Shown here in pieces: positions 9,065-15,422 of a stretch of 24,182 bases of DNA; position 1 is the first letter of the stretch; each line of letters opens with the position of its first letter. The notes under the pieces were generated by a model that worked only from the letters and a program-made list of their open reading frames with translations, had not been told where the DNA came from and made no database searches. Made by a program: the position numbers and the translations under genes. The DNA is from Dysgonamonadaceae bacterium. Lineage in GTDB: Bacteria; Bacteroidota; Bacteroidia; Bacteroidales; Azobacteroidaceae. The DNA lies in contig JAIRMF010000037.1 of the NCBI GenBank assembly GCA_031258895.1, forward strand, positions 1 through 24,182, read 5' to 3'.

Positions 9065-9068
9065 AAAT

Positions 9069-9650
9069 ATGGAGAAAAGTATATCGAAAGAGGAACTTGC
9101 AAAATTGGAGTCGGAAGTATTCACCGGAAAGATATGCGTTGTCGATGATGCTGTTTCGGTAAAACGGGCGGTCGACTATCTTGTCCGTTTTCCGTTGCTT
9201 GGTTTTGATACCGAAACTCGTCCGAGTTTTGAGAAGGGTTTGCAGCATAAGGTTGCGCTGATACAGTTGGCGAATCAGGATCATTGTTTTTTGTTTCGTG
9301 TGAACGGCAATAATTTTTTCGATCCTCTCATCGAGTTGCTGTCGAATCCTGATATAAAAAAGATAGGTCTTTCTCTTCAAGACGATTTCAGAAGTATAAA
9401 GCGGTGGATACGGTTTGAACCGCGTGGTTTTATCGAATTGCAGGAAATGGTGAAGGATTATGGAATTGACGAGATGGGTTTGGCGAAGATTTATGCATTG
9501 ATTTTCGGTAAAAAGATATCCAAGAGTCAGAGGCTTACAAATTGGGAGGCGAAAATTCTTACTGAAGCTCAGAAGCATTACGCGGCTCTTGACGCTTGGG
9601 CTTGTTTCAATATTTACAAGGAACTGTGCGTTGTACGGAAATCTACTTAA
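9069..9650 (+). CDS. RNase D-like 3'-5' exonuclease (DEDDy)
   Basis: This is a cytoplasmic 3'-5' exonuclease domain protein of 193 residues, the single-domain form common in Bacteroidota, without the HRDC domains of RNase D. Metal ligands of the DEDDy type are visible. They are Asp47 and Glu49 in GFDTET (Exo I), an Asp at 105/106 in LSLQDDF (Exo II), and Tyr171 with Asp175 in YAALDAW (Exo III). KISKSQRLTNWEAK before Exo III is typical of this subgroup. The ATG at 9069 is chosen because MEKSISKEELAKL leads naturally into the domain and the earlier in-frame ATG (9027) adds an unrelated-looking stretch. Whether RNA or DNA is the natural substrate cannot be told. It is transcribed alone or weakly linked to hflX, 354 bases downstream. 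Confidence 0.9.
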   Translation: MEKSISKEELAKLESEVFTGKICVVDDAVSVKRAVDYLVRFPLLGFDTETRPSFEKGLQHKVALIQLANQDHCFLFRVNGNNFFDPLIELLSNPDIKKIGLSLQDDFRSIKRWIRFEPRGFIELQEMVKDYGIDEMGLAKIYALIFGKKISKSQRLTNWEAKILTEAQKHYAALDAWACFNIYKELCVVRKST

Positions 9651-9822
9651 ATTGTTACGTGTGTAGAATTTGTACAAGATTACAGAGTTGTTTATAACAT
9701 TGGCAGACACGGATAGGGGGTGATATTGCTGGTTTTTTATTACAGAACGAAAAATAGAGTTAAACTTCATTAAAAACGACAGTTTATTGTTTGAATATCA
9801 TGTTTTGCAATATAAAAAATAT

Positions 9823-9830
9823 TACCTTTG
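9823..9830 (+). promoter_or_regulatory. -7 box for hflX leader
   Basis: TACCTTTG followed by CACCG is a full match to TAnnTTTG. The nearest TTTG upstream (9804-9807) is only 15 bases away instead of 19-21, so the -33 box is off-spacing. Start of transcription would be near 9835. Confidence 0.55.
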
Positions 9831-9867
9831 CACCGTGTTTTTCATGGTATTAGATTTAAGGTTAACA

Positions 9868-9984
9868 ATGAAGATTGGTTGTCGTGAGACAGCCAATTCT
9901 TTTTTTAATGCTTATCATTGGCGGAGGGACGATATATGGATGGGAAGAAGGAGCGTTGGACGCATAATCAGTTTTGAGCTTTAA
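9868..9984 (+). CDS. Possible leader ORF across the hflX terminator
   Basis: A 38-codon frame begins MKIGCRETANSFF, and an in-frame ATG at 9844 would add eight codons. It passes through both arms and the T-tract of the 9873-9906 hairpin and stops 20 bases before the hflX ATG. It resembles no protein I know. A translating ribosome would unfold the terminator, which would fit an attenuator, but the frame may be open by chance. Confidence 0.28.
   Translation: MKIGCRETANSFFNAYHWRRDDIWMGRRSVGRIISFEL
9873..9906 (+). terminator. Intrinsic terminator/attenuator in hflX leader
   Basis: Arm ATTGGTTGTC (9874-9883), a GTGA tetraloop (9884-9887) and arm GACAGCCAAT (9888-9897) pair over 10 bp with one G-U. 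An outer G-U at 9873/9898 adds one more pair. A run of seven T follows at 9900-9906. It sits about 40 bases after the putative start of transcription and about 100 bases before hflX. It would therefore stop transcripts early unless the hairpin is prevented from forming. Confidence 0.7.
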
Positions 9985-10004
9985 ACTATTTCACAACGTA
10001 ATTA

Positions 10005-11228
10005 ATGATCAAGGATAGGACAACGGGGACGAACCCTGAGAACGCTGTTTTGGTGGGACTTATCACGCCGGAACAACGCGAGTCGCAGTCGAGGGAATAC
10101 CTTGACGAGCTTGAATTTCTTGCGGAGACAGCAAAGATTCGAACGGTACGCCGATTTATTCAAAGGTTAGAAGCTCCCAATTCTTTAACTTTCGTTGGTT
10201 CCGGCAAATTGCAGGAGATAAGGGATTTTGTTGAGGACGCGGATAACGGGATTGACATAGTCATTTTCGATGACGAGTTAACGCCGAGGCAATTGCACAA
10301 TATTGAGGCCGGTTTGAAGGTAAAAATAATGGACAGGACGAGTTTAATTCTCAATATTTTTGCTGTTCGTGCCCGTACTGCCCATGCTAAGACACAGGTA
10401 GAGCTTGCCGAGTATAATTACATGTTACCCCGTTTGAAGAGCATGTGGACCCACCTTGAGAGGCAGAGCGGCGGTGGTGGCGGCGGATTTCGCATGCGCG
10501 GGCCTGGGGAGACGCAGTTGGAGACCGACAGGAGGATTGTATTGGGGAAGATATCCAAATTGAAGTCCGAGATAATGGAGATCGATCGTCAGAAGTCCAT
10601 ACAGAGGCAAAATCGCGGGAGGCTTGTACGGGTGGCTCTTGTAGGCTATACCAATGCGGGTAAATCGACTTTAATGAGATTGATGACCGGATCTGAGGTT
10701 TTCGTTGAGGACAAACTTTTCGCGACTCTTGACACCACAGTTCGCAAAACGACAATCGACAATTTGGCTTTTTTATTGACCGACACGGTAGGTTTTATCC
10801 GCAAATTGCCGGCCGAACTGATAGAGTCTTTCAAATCGACGTTGGACGAGGTGCGCGAGGCGGATTTGCTTGTTCACGTGGTCGACGTTTCACATCCTTC
10901 GTTCGAGGAGAGGATAGAGGTTGTAGATCGGACGTTGGAGGGTCTTACTGGCGGCTCTAAACCTGTTATCACAGTTTTCAACAAGATCGATATTTTTTCT
11001 TACGTTAACAAGGAGGCCGACGATTTGACCCCTTTGACCCGTGAAAATATTTCGCTGGACGATCTAAGGAGGACGTGGGTCAGCAAATCACATAACAACT
11101 GTGTATTTATTTCTGCTGTCGGTAGGCAGAACATCGACGAGTTCAGGGCTGTTTTGTATGACAGGGTACGGTCGATACACGTCAATCGGTTTCCGTACAA
11201 CGATTTTCTTTTTCATCATTTTGACTGA
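10005..11228 (+). CDS. hflX: Ribosome-associated GTPase HflX
   Basis: HflX is a GTPase that binds the 50S subunit and splits stalled or idle ribosomes under stress. This copy is full length at 407 residues. The N-terminal HflX domain (about 15-125) is followed by a Gly-rich linker, SGGGGGGFRMRGPGETQLE (155-173). The G domain has G1 GYTNAGKST (214-222), a G2 Thr in TLDTTVRK, G3 DTVGF (260-264), G4 NKID (326-329) and G5 SAV (370-372). The C-terminal tail is short. The ATG at 10005 gives the standard N terminus. It is transcribed on its own behind a promoter-terminator leader, and its 3' end converges with the alkyltransferase gene 55 bases away. The coding strand is G/T-rich, opposite in bias to the nearby NfeD gene on the same strand. 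Confidence 0.97.
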   Translation: MIKDRTTGTNPENAVLVGLITPEQRESQSREYLDELEFLAETAKIRTVRRFIQRLEAPNSLTFVGSGKLQEIRDFVEDADNGIDIVIFDDELTPRQLHNIEAGLKVKIMDRTSLILNIFAVRARTAHAKTQVELAEYNYMLPRLKSMWTHLERQSGGGGGGFRMRGPGETQLETDRRIVLGKISKLKSEIMEIDRQKSIQRQNRGRLVRVALVGYTNAGKSTLMRLMTGSEVFVEDKLFATLDTTVRKTTIDNLAFLLTDTVGFIRKLPAELIESFKSTLDEVREADLLVHVVDVSHPSFEERIEVVDRTLEGLTGGSKPVITVFNKIDIFSYVNKEADDLTPLTRENISLDDLRRTWVSKSHNNCVFISAVGRQNIDEFRAVLYDRVRSIHVNRFPYNDFLFHHFD

Positions 11229-11283
11229 GCTGTTCCCCGGATACGGGTTCCGGTTGTTCGCTAATTGCTGGCAGCCTGTTTAC

Positions 11284-11802
11284 CTATCGGCGGAATTTTG
11301 TTATGCCTTCTAGCGACAGAAGTTTTACTTTTATGTCGATTCCACCCGCGTATCCTGTGAGGCTACCGTTTTTGGCTATCACTCTGTGACAGGGGATTAG
11401 GATAGGAATAGGGTTATGTCCCACGGCATTACCGATTGCGCGGGCGGATACTTTCCCATTTTTATTTTCTTTTTCGAGCAGATTTGCGACGTCCCCGTAG
11501 GTTGTTGTCTGTCCGTACGGTATTTCGCGGAGAAGTTTCCATACCGACATCCGGAACATACTACCTCGGAGCGTTATCGGCGGCATGAAGTTCGGTTTTT
11601 GGCCGGAAAAATAAATTTCGAACCACAATCGAAGTTCATCAAATAGAGGTAAATTGTGTTTTTCGGCATTTTTTTCCGACAATTCCGTAAAATATTTCTG
11701 TCCTGCTATTCTTATGCAAGATATATTAGTTCCATCGCTTAACACGGTCAGCATTCCGATGGGAGATTTAATTTTGCAGATATATTTCATTTCTGATTTC
11801 AT
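11284..11802 (-). CDS. ogt: Methylated-DNA-protein-cysteine methyltransferase
   Basis: This is a suicide DNA-repair protein that moves a methyl or alkyl group from O6-alkylguanine (or O4-alkylthymine) to its own cysteine. It has 172 residues. The active-site motif PCHRV is at 137-141 with acceptor Cys138. The helix-turn-helix region is IPYGQTTTYGDVA, the arginine finger is Arg121 in SARAIGNAVGHNP, and the closing motif is LTGYAGG. It is the short Ogt type without the AraC-like Ada domain. Two starts are possible, ATG at 11802 or 11790; the first is taken. No promoter box is visible just upstream. An ORF ending inside this gene (11768-12118) may be co-transcribed with it. Confidence 0.94.
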   Translation of the reverse strand: MKSEMKYICKIKSPIGMLTVLSDGTNISCIRIAGQKYFTELSEKNAEKHNLPLFDELRLWFEIYFSGQKPNFMPPITLRGSMFRMSVWKLLREIPYGQTTTYGDVANLLEKENKNGKVSARAIGNAVGHNPIPILIPCHRVIAKNGSLTGYAGGIDIKVKLLSLEGITKFRR

Positions 11803-12118
11803 ATTGTTCTGTTGGTTTAGACTGCTTATTATCGGGAAGGTTTATTGTAATTTCTTTAAATTTTTCGGAATGTCTACGAAGATTTAGGGGGTTGACCACC
11901 AAACTTTCGTTTCCGACCCTCAAAAATTCCGCCGTATATATTAAAGATTTAGCTAATATACTGAATATTATGGCGAGATGAAATATTTGGACTGCCGGAT
12001 ATTTTATCGTACTTCCATACTTATCGACTGCAAATGAATCGGAATAGATATATGATACCGGAAATCCCGATGAAAATGTGTATTCCTGCTGATTTCTCGA
12101 TCTCCTTTCAATAAACAT
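11768..12118 (-). CDS. Hypothetical protein, 116 residues
   Basis: No family is recognised. The frame begins MFIERRSRNQQEYTF, has one hydrophobic helix-like stretch (IFHLAIIFSILAKSLIYTAEFL, in the middle) and a polar, charged C-terminal half. It fills an otherwise empty ~330-base gap. It overlaps the start of ogt by 35 bases and has a TATATTTG -7 box 7 bases before its ATG. An uninterrupted frame of this length in A+T-rich intergenic sequence is unlikely by chance, though not impossible. Against it are the long overlap, the near-leaderless start and the lack of recognisable homology. It could also be a decayed remnant. If it is not a gene, 11803-12187 is a 385-base intergenic region. Confidence 0.4.
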   Translation of the reverse strand: MFIERRSRNQQEYTFSSGFPVSYIYSDSFAVDKYGSTIKYPAVQIFHLAIIFSILAKSLIYTAEFLRVGNESLVVNPLNLRRHSEKFKEITINLPDNKQSKPTEQYEIRNEIYLQN

Positions 12119-12124
12119 GCGCCA

Positions 12125-12132
12125 CAAATATA
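12125..12132 (-). promoter_or_regulatory. -7 box upstream of the 116-residue ORF / ogt
   Basis: TATATTTG on the minus strand matches TAnnTTTG. No -33 TTTG is found at the right distance. It is the only candidate seen for transcription into ogt, back to back with the NfeD-gene promoter. Confidence 0.35.
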
Positions 12133-12164
12133 GTTGCATGGAATGGAAAATTTATGTAACTTCG
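12133..12164 (+). promoter_or_regulatory. Probable promoter for the NfeD-family gene
   Basis: GTTG at 12133-12136, a 20-base spacer and TAACTTCG at 12157-12164 follow the Bacteroidota pattern with one mismatch in each box. Transcription would begin near 12169, 10-20 bases before the candidate start codons. Confidence 0.5.
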
Positions 12165-12187
12165 CAGCACATAAACACATGATCCAA

Positions 12188-13576
12188 ATGAAAAGAGTAT
12201 TGTTCCTATTATTTGTTTTGCCTGTAATCCTTGTGTTGACGGCAACAGAAACGGCAAACGCAAAGGATACCCTCCTAATCTATAAAATTGAAATAAAAAC
12301 AGATATAAGTCCGGCAACAAGAATATATCTTAACAAGGGTTTGCACGAGGCAAAGCTTAGAAATGCGGATATAGTATTATTGCATCTAAATACTTACGGC
12401 GGAACGGTCATAGATGCAGATTCTATGCGATCGAAAATACTTTACAGCCCTATCCCCGTACATGTATTTATTGATAACAACGCCGCATCTGCAGGAGCTT
12501 TGATCGCTATCGCATGTCAAAAAATATATATGCGCAAAGGAGCAAATATCGGCGCGGCAACAGTGGTTAATGGCCAGTCCGGAGAAGCTATGCCGGATAA
12601 GTACCAGTCGTACATGCGGTCAATCATACGATCTACCGCCGAAGCTCACGGAAAAAAAGCTGTCATCAACGGTAAAGATACGGTGTGGCAATGGATAAGA
12701 GACCCGAAAATAGCAGAGGCAATGGTCGACGAAAATATATATGTGCCAAACGTTAGCGACTCGGGTAAAGTCCTGACGCTGACAGCTATGGAAGCAGTAA
12801 ATTTAGGTTTTTGTGACGGAATAGCGGAAACGATACCGGAAATAGCGCAAACATTGGGAACTGAAAAATATAAAATTGAAGAATATCGCCCGTCGTTGGC
12901 AGACAGTACGAAAGGATTCCTGATGAATCCCGCTTTACAGGCAATACTTATCATGATTATTGTGGCTGGTATCTATTTCGAACTGCAAACACCTGGAATC
13001 GGATTCCCTACTCTCGCTGCTATCATCGCCGCAACTCTGTATTTTACACCACTGTATATAGACGGGCTGCTGCAAAACTGGGAACTTATAGTTTTTATTG
13101 CAGGTATAATATTGATATTCTTTGAAGTATTCGTTTTTCCAGGATTTGGTGTCGCAGGCGTCTTAGGAATACTGTGTATCTTCGGCGGAATGATGTTTGC
13201 ACTGCTGAACAATGACTGGTTTAACTTCACTGAAGTCCCAATGACAGAGATCTCTAAATCAATACTCACCGTCATTGCGGGGATATCAATGTCGATCTTC
13301 GCATCAGTCTGGCTGTCGTCAAGAATAGGAGAATGCGGAATGTTTAGAAAAGCCGCCCTGCTCGCTGACCTGGAAATCTCACGCAGCGAAAACCCCGAGC
13401 TCTCGGCACTAATAGGAAAGACAGGGCGCGCAGCGACGGTACTGCGGCCGGCAGGAAAAATATCTGTAGATGATGAAATCTACGATGCGGTATCGGTAGC
13501 AGGATTTATCGAAATAAACGAAAAAATTACAGTAGTGAAATTCGAAAATATGCAACTGTACGTGGAAAATGTGTGA
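12188..13576 (+). CDS. NfeD-family membrane serine protease (ClpP class)
   Basis: This is a membrane-bound stomatin-operon-type protease of 462 residues. It has a signal peptide (MKRVLFLLFVLP... to about residue 25) and a ClpP-like domain (about 27-215). The nucleophile is Ser101 in NNAASAGALIA and the general base is probably Lys138 in MPDKYQSYM, the Ser/Lys dyad of this family. Four or five hydrophobic segments follow (residues ~240-390). The C-terminal NfeD OB domain begins near LSALIGKTGRA and ends LYVENV. The family is thought to cleave hydrophobic segments of membrane proteins and often sits beside a flotillin-like gene. No such partner follows here, as the next gene is convergent. An ATG at 12179 is an alternative start; 12188 gives the cleaner signal peptide. 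Confidence 0.9.
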   Translation: MKRVLFLLFVLPVILVLTATETANAKDTLLIYKIEIKTDISPATRIYLNKGLHEAKLRNADIVLLHLNTYGGTVIDADSMRSKILYSPIPVHVFIDNNAASAGALIAIACQKIYMRKGANIGAATVVNGQSGEAMPDKYQSYMRSIIRSTAEAHGKKAVINGKDTVWQWIRDPKIAEAMVDENIYVPNVSDSGKVLTLTAMEAVNLGFCDGIAETIPEIAQTLGTEKYKIEEYRPSLADSTKGFLMNPALQAILIMIIVAGIYFELQTPGIGFPTLAAIIAATLYFTPLYIDGLLQNWELIVFIAGIILIFFEVFVFPGFGVAGVLGILCIFGGMMFALLNNDWFNFTEVPMTEISKSILTVIAGISMSIFASVWLSSRIGECGMFRKAALLADLEISRSENPELSALIGKTGRAATVLRPAGKISVDDEIYDAVSVAGFIEINEKITVVKFENMQLYVENV

Positions 13577-13648
13577 CTAAATCTTGCAGAGATGGAAAAA
13601 TCGGCAAGAAATGTGTGATTGTATCCTGTAAAAGTTAGTAAATCGGAA
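13565..13648. repeat. Imperfect 42-base tandem duplication
   Basis: Two adjacent 42-base units (13565-13606, 13607-13648) agree at 27 positions by my alignment. They share exact blocks AAATGTGTGA-like (13567-13576/13609-13618) and AAATCGG (13598-13604/13640-13646) at the same spacing. It spans the end of the NfeD-family gene and most of the gap to the convergent dipeptidase gene. It may be chance similarity in A+T-rich DNA. Confidence 0.3.
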
Positions 13649-13660
13649 GAAAATACGGTG

Positions 13661-15421
13661 TCACTCGTTCCCCTTTACAATTTCCATCACCCTCATCAGA
13701 TTGCCGCCCCAAATCTTTGCAATATCCTCATCGGAATAGCCCCTCCTAAACAACTCAAAGGTTATTTGAGGGAGTTCGTTTGCCGAGTGTACGCCCGCAA
13801 TCCCGCCTCCTCCGTCAAAATCCGAACCGATGCCGACATGGTCAGCCCCAACTATCCCTACAATATGGTCGATATGGTCGCAAATATCCTTAACCGTCGC
13901 CTTCCGACCCTTGACAAGAAACCCCTCATATAGGCATATCTGTATCACTCCGCCTCCCCCGGCAATAGCAACCAGCAGAGCATCCGAAATATTACGCGGG
14001 TGGTCGCACAACGCCCTTGCCGACGAATGTGACGCGATAACTGGATGCTTACTTGTCTCCAAAACGTCAAAAGCTGCCTTTTCCGAGACATGCGAAATGT
14101 CAACCATCACACCAACACGATTCATCTCACAAACTACTGCCCTTCCAAAGTCGCTCAACCCGTTATGCTCCCCACGACCCCTGTTTGAATCGCAAATATC
14201 GTTATCTCCGTTGTGAGAAAGTGTTATGTAACTCACCCCCATCTCGGCGAATCGTTCAATATTCCCGATGTCCTTGCCTATCGCATAGCCGTTTTCGATG
14301 CCAATAAAAATCGTCTTCTTGCCCAACTCCTTATTACGCTTCAAATCTTGGACTGAATGCGCCAAAGCAACAATCTCACCGTTCCTCGCAACCTGTTCCC
14401 TTATTTCTTCTATAATCGAAATCGCTTCCTCCGTAGCCCTTCTCAACGAAGAATCGTCTCGTGCGCCCTGGCGCAAATAGGCAACCATAAACACCGCATC
14501 AATCATACCTTCTCGCATCTTGGTAACATCAACCTTCACGATATAATCCCGCAGTTCGTCCCCAGACATACCAAAATCCTTCGGATTAACCTTGATAACG
14601 TCATTCCTTTTGCCTATATCTATGCCGTAGCGAAAAAAAATCGGCGTATCGACGTGCGAATCTATGGTATAAATCTTTTTGTGCAGTGCTTTCGCCCGTT
14701 CGTAAAGTTTTGCCTCGTCCGTAACATAACAAAACAGGTTGAGCATCGCCTCATTGCCTGAAACGGCAAGGTTTTCGGGATGCCACTGCACGCCGATAAT
14801 GCTCTTTCCATCCGTAGATTCTATCGCCTCAACTATGCCGTCGGGGGAATAGGCAACGGGCCGGAACAATTGAGCAACATCCTTTACCGCCTGATGGTGA
14901 AAAGAATTAACCGCTACCATAGTATTATTACAGTCGTTAGGAAAGCAATCCAAAACCCTGTGTAATGTGGAATCAGGATTAATATTGACCGTATGTGTTG
15001 TGACGTCACGGGCCTCCGACTGCCTGTGAATGATTCCCGAATCGGGGATTTGCGAAGGTATATCCTGAATGAGTGTACCGCCAAAGGCGACGTTGATGAC
15101 CTGATGCCCTCGACAGATACCAAGAATAGGTATTTGCCTGTCGGCTGCGATCCTGACTAAGGAAATGTCGTAGGCGTCGCGATCTGTATTGTAATCTGTA
15201 ACTGTTGGGTGCAATTCTTCTCCGAAAAGCGGGGAATATACGTCGCCGCCACCTGTCAGAATCAGGCCGTCGATTTGGGAAACAATATTTTCGAGAACTT
15301 TTCGGTCAGTCGTCAACGGAATCAACACAGGCGTCCCGCCGGCTTTGATAACCGAATCGGAATACACCTCGGCAAGGCAGGACTTATCTCCCACATGATT
15401 AACAGACAGGCCGATAAGCAT
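13661..15421 (-). CDS. Fused C26 glutamine amidotransferase / M19 dipeptidase
   Basis: This 586-residue two-domain enzyme is a fusion. Residues ~1-235 are a class I glutamine-amidotransferase of the PuuD (gamma-glutamyl-GABA hydrolase, C26) type. It has nucleophile Cys103 in GICRGHQVIN, and His214 and Glu216 in GVQWHPE. Residues ~245-583 are a renal (membrane) dipeptidase of family M19. Its zinc ligands are His256/Asp258 in DSHVDTP, Glu376 in GIENGY, His444 in DISHVS and His465 in ASHSS, with Asp534 in GSDFDGG. Both active sites look intact, so it may cleave a gamma-glutamyl compound and then a dipeptide. The substrate is inference only. The start at 15421 is one base after the gyrB stop (TAACATG) and gives the standard MLIGLSVNHVGDKS opening. 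A longer frame to 15484 would overlap gyrB and only mimic a signal peptide. Confidence 0.9.
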   Translation of the reverse strand: MLIGLSVNHVGDKSCLAEVYSDSVIKAGGTPVLIPLTTDRKVLENIVSQIDGLILTGGGDVYSPLFGEELHPTVTDYNTDRDAYDISLVRIAADRQIPILGICRGHQVINVAFGGTLIQDIPSQIPDSGIIHRQSEARDVTTHTVNINPDSTLHRVLDCFPNDCNNTMVAVNSFHHQAVKDVAQLFRPVAYSPDGIVEAIESTDGKSIIGVQWHPENLAVSGNEAMLNLFCYVTDEAKLYERAKALHKKIYTIDSHVDTPIFFRYGIDIGKRNDVIKVNPKDFGMSGDELRDYIVKVDVTKMREGMIDAVFMVAYLRQGARDDSSLRRATEEAISIIEEIREQVARNGEIVALAHSVQDLKRNKELGKKTIFIGIENGYAIGKDIGNIERFAEMGVSYITLSHNGDNDICDSNRGRGEHNGLSDFGRAVVCEMNRVGVMVDISHVSEKAAFDVLETSKHPVIASHSSARALCDHPRNISDALLVAIAGGGGVIQICLYEGFLVKGRKATVKDICDHIDHIVGIVGADHVGIGSDFDGGGGIAGVHSANELPQITFELFRRGYSDEDIAKIWGGNLMRVMEIVKGNE

Positions 15422-15422
15422 G

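Larger units (their letters stand above)
8749..9068. other. Divergent intergenic region dxs / exonuclease
   Basis: This 320-base stretch holds the dxs -7 box on the minus strand and the exonuclease promoter on the plus strand. Between them are two short GC-rich inverted repeats: CACCG/CGGTG around 8797-8813 and CGGCAC-GG-GTGCCG around 8822-8835. A leader of about 190 bases after the plus-strand promoter contains a 13-codon ORF (9023-9064). No credible longer gene is present. Confidence 0.6.
9651..10004 (+). other. Intergenic region and hflX leader
   Basis: This is a 354-base gap. Its first ~170 bases show nothing recognisable, including no clear terminator for the exonuclease. From 9823 on it holds a -7 box, an intrinsic terminator hairpin at 9873-9906 and a reading frame (ATGs at 9844 and 9868, stop at 9982-9984) ending 20 bases before hflX. 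Confidence 0.6.

Noticed and set aside
9045..9770. 241-codon minus-strand frame
   Set aside because: It lies antisense to the exonuclease, whose catalytic motifs are clear, and its product looks like no protein. It is a shadow frame.
9892..9922. Downstream antiterminator pairing GCCAAT with ATTGGC (9917-9922)
   Set aside because: The second strand is made only after the polymerase has passed the T-tract, so it could not prevent termination.
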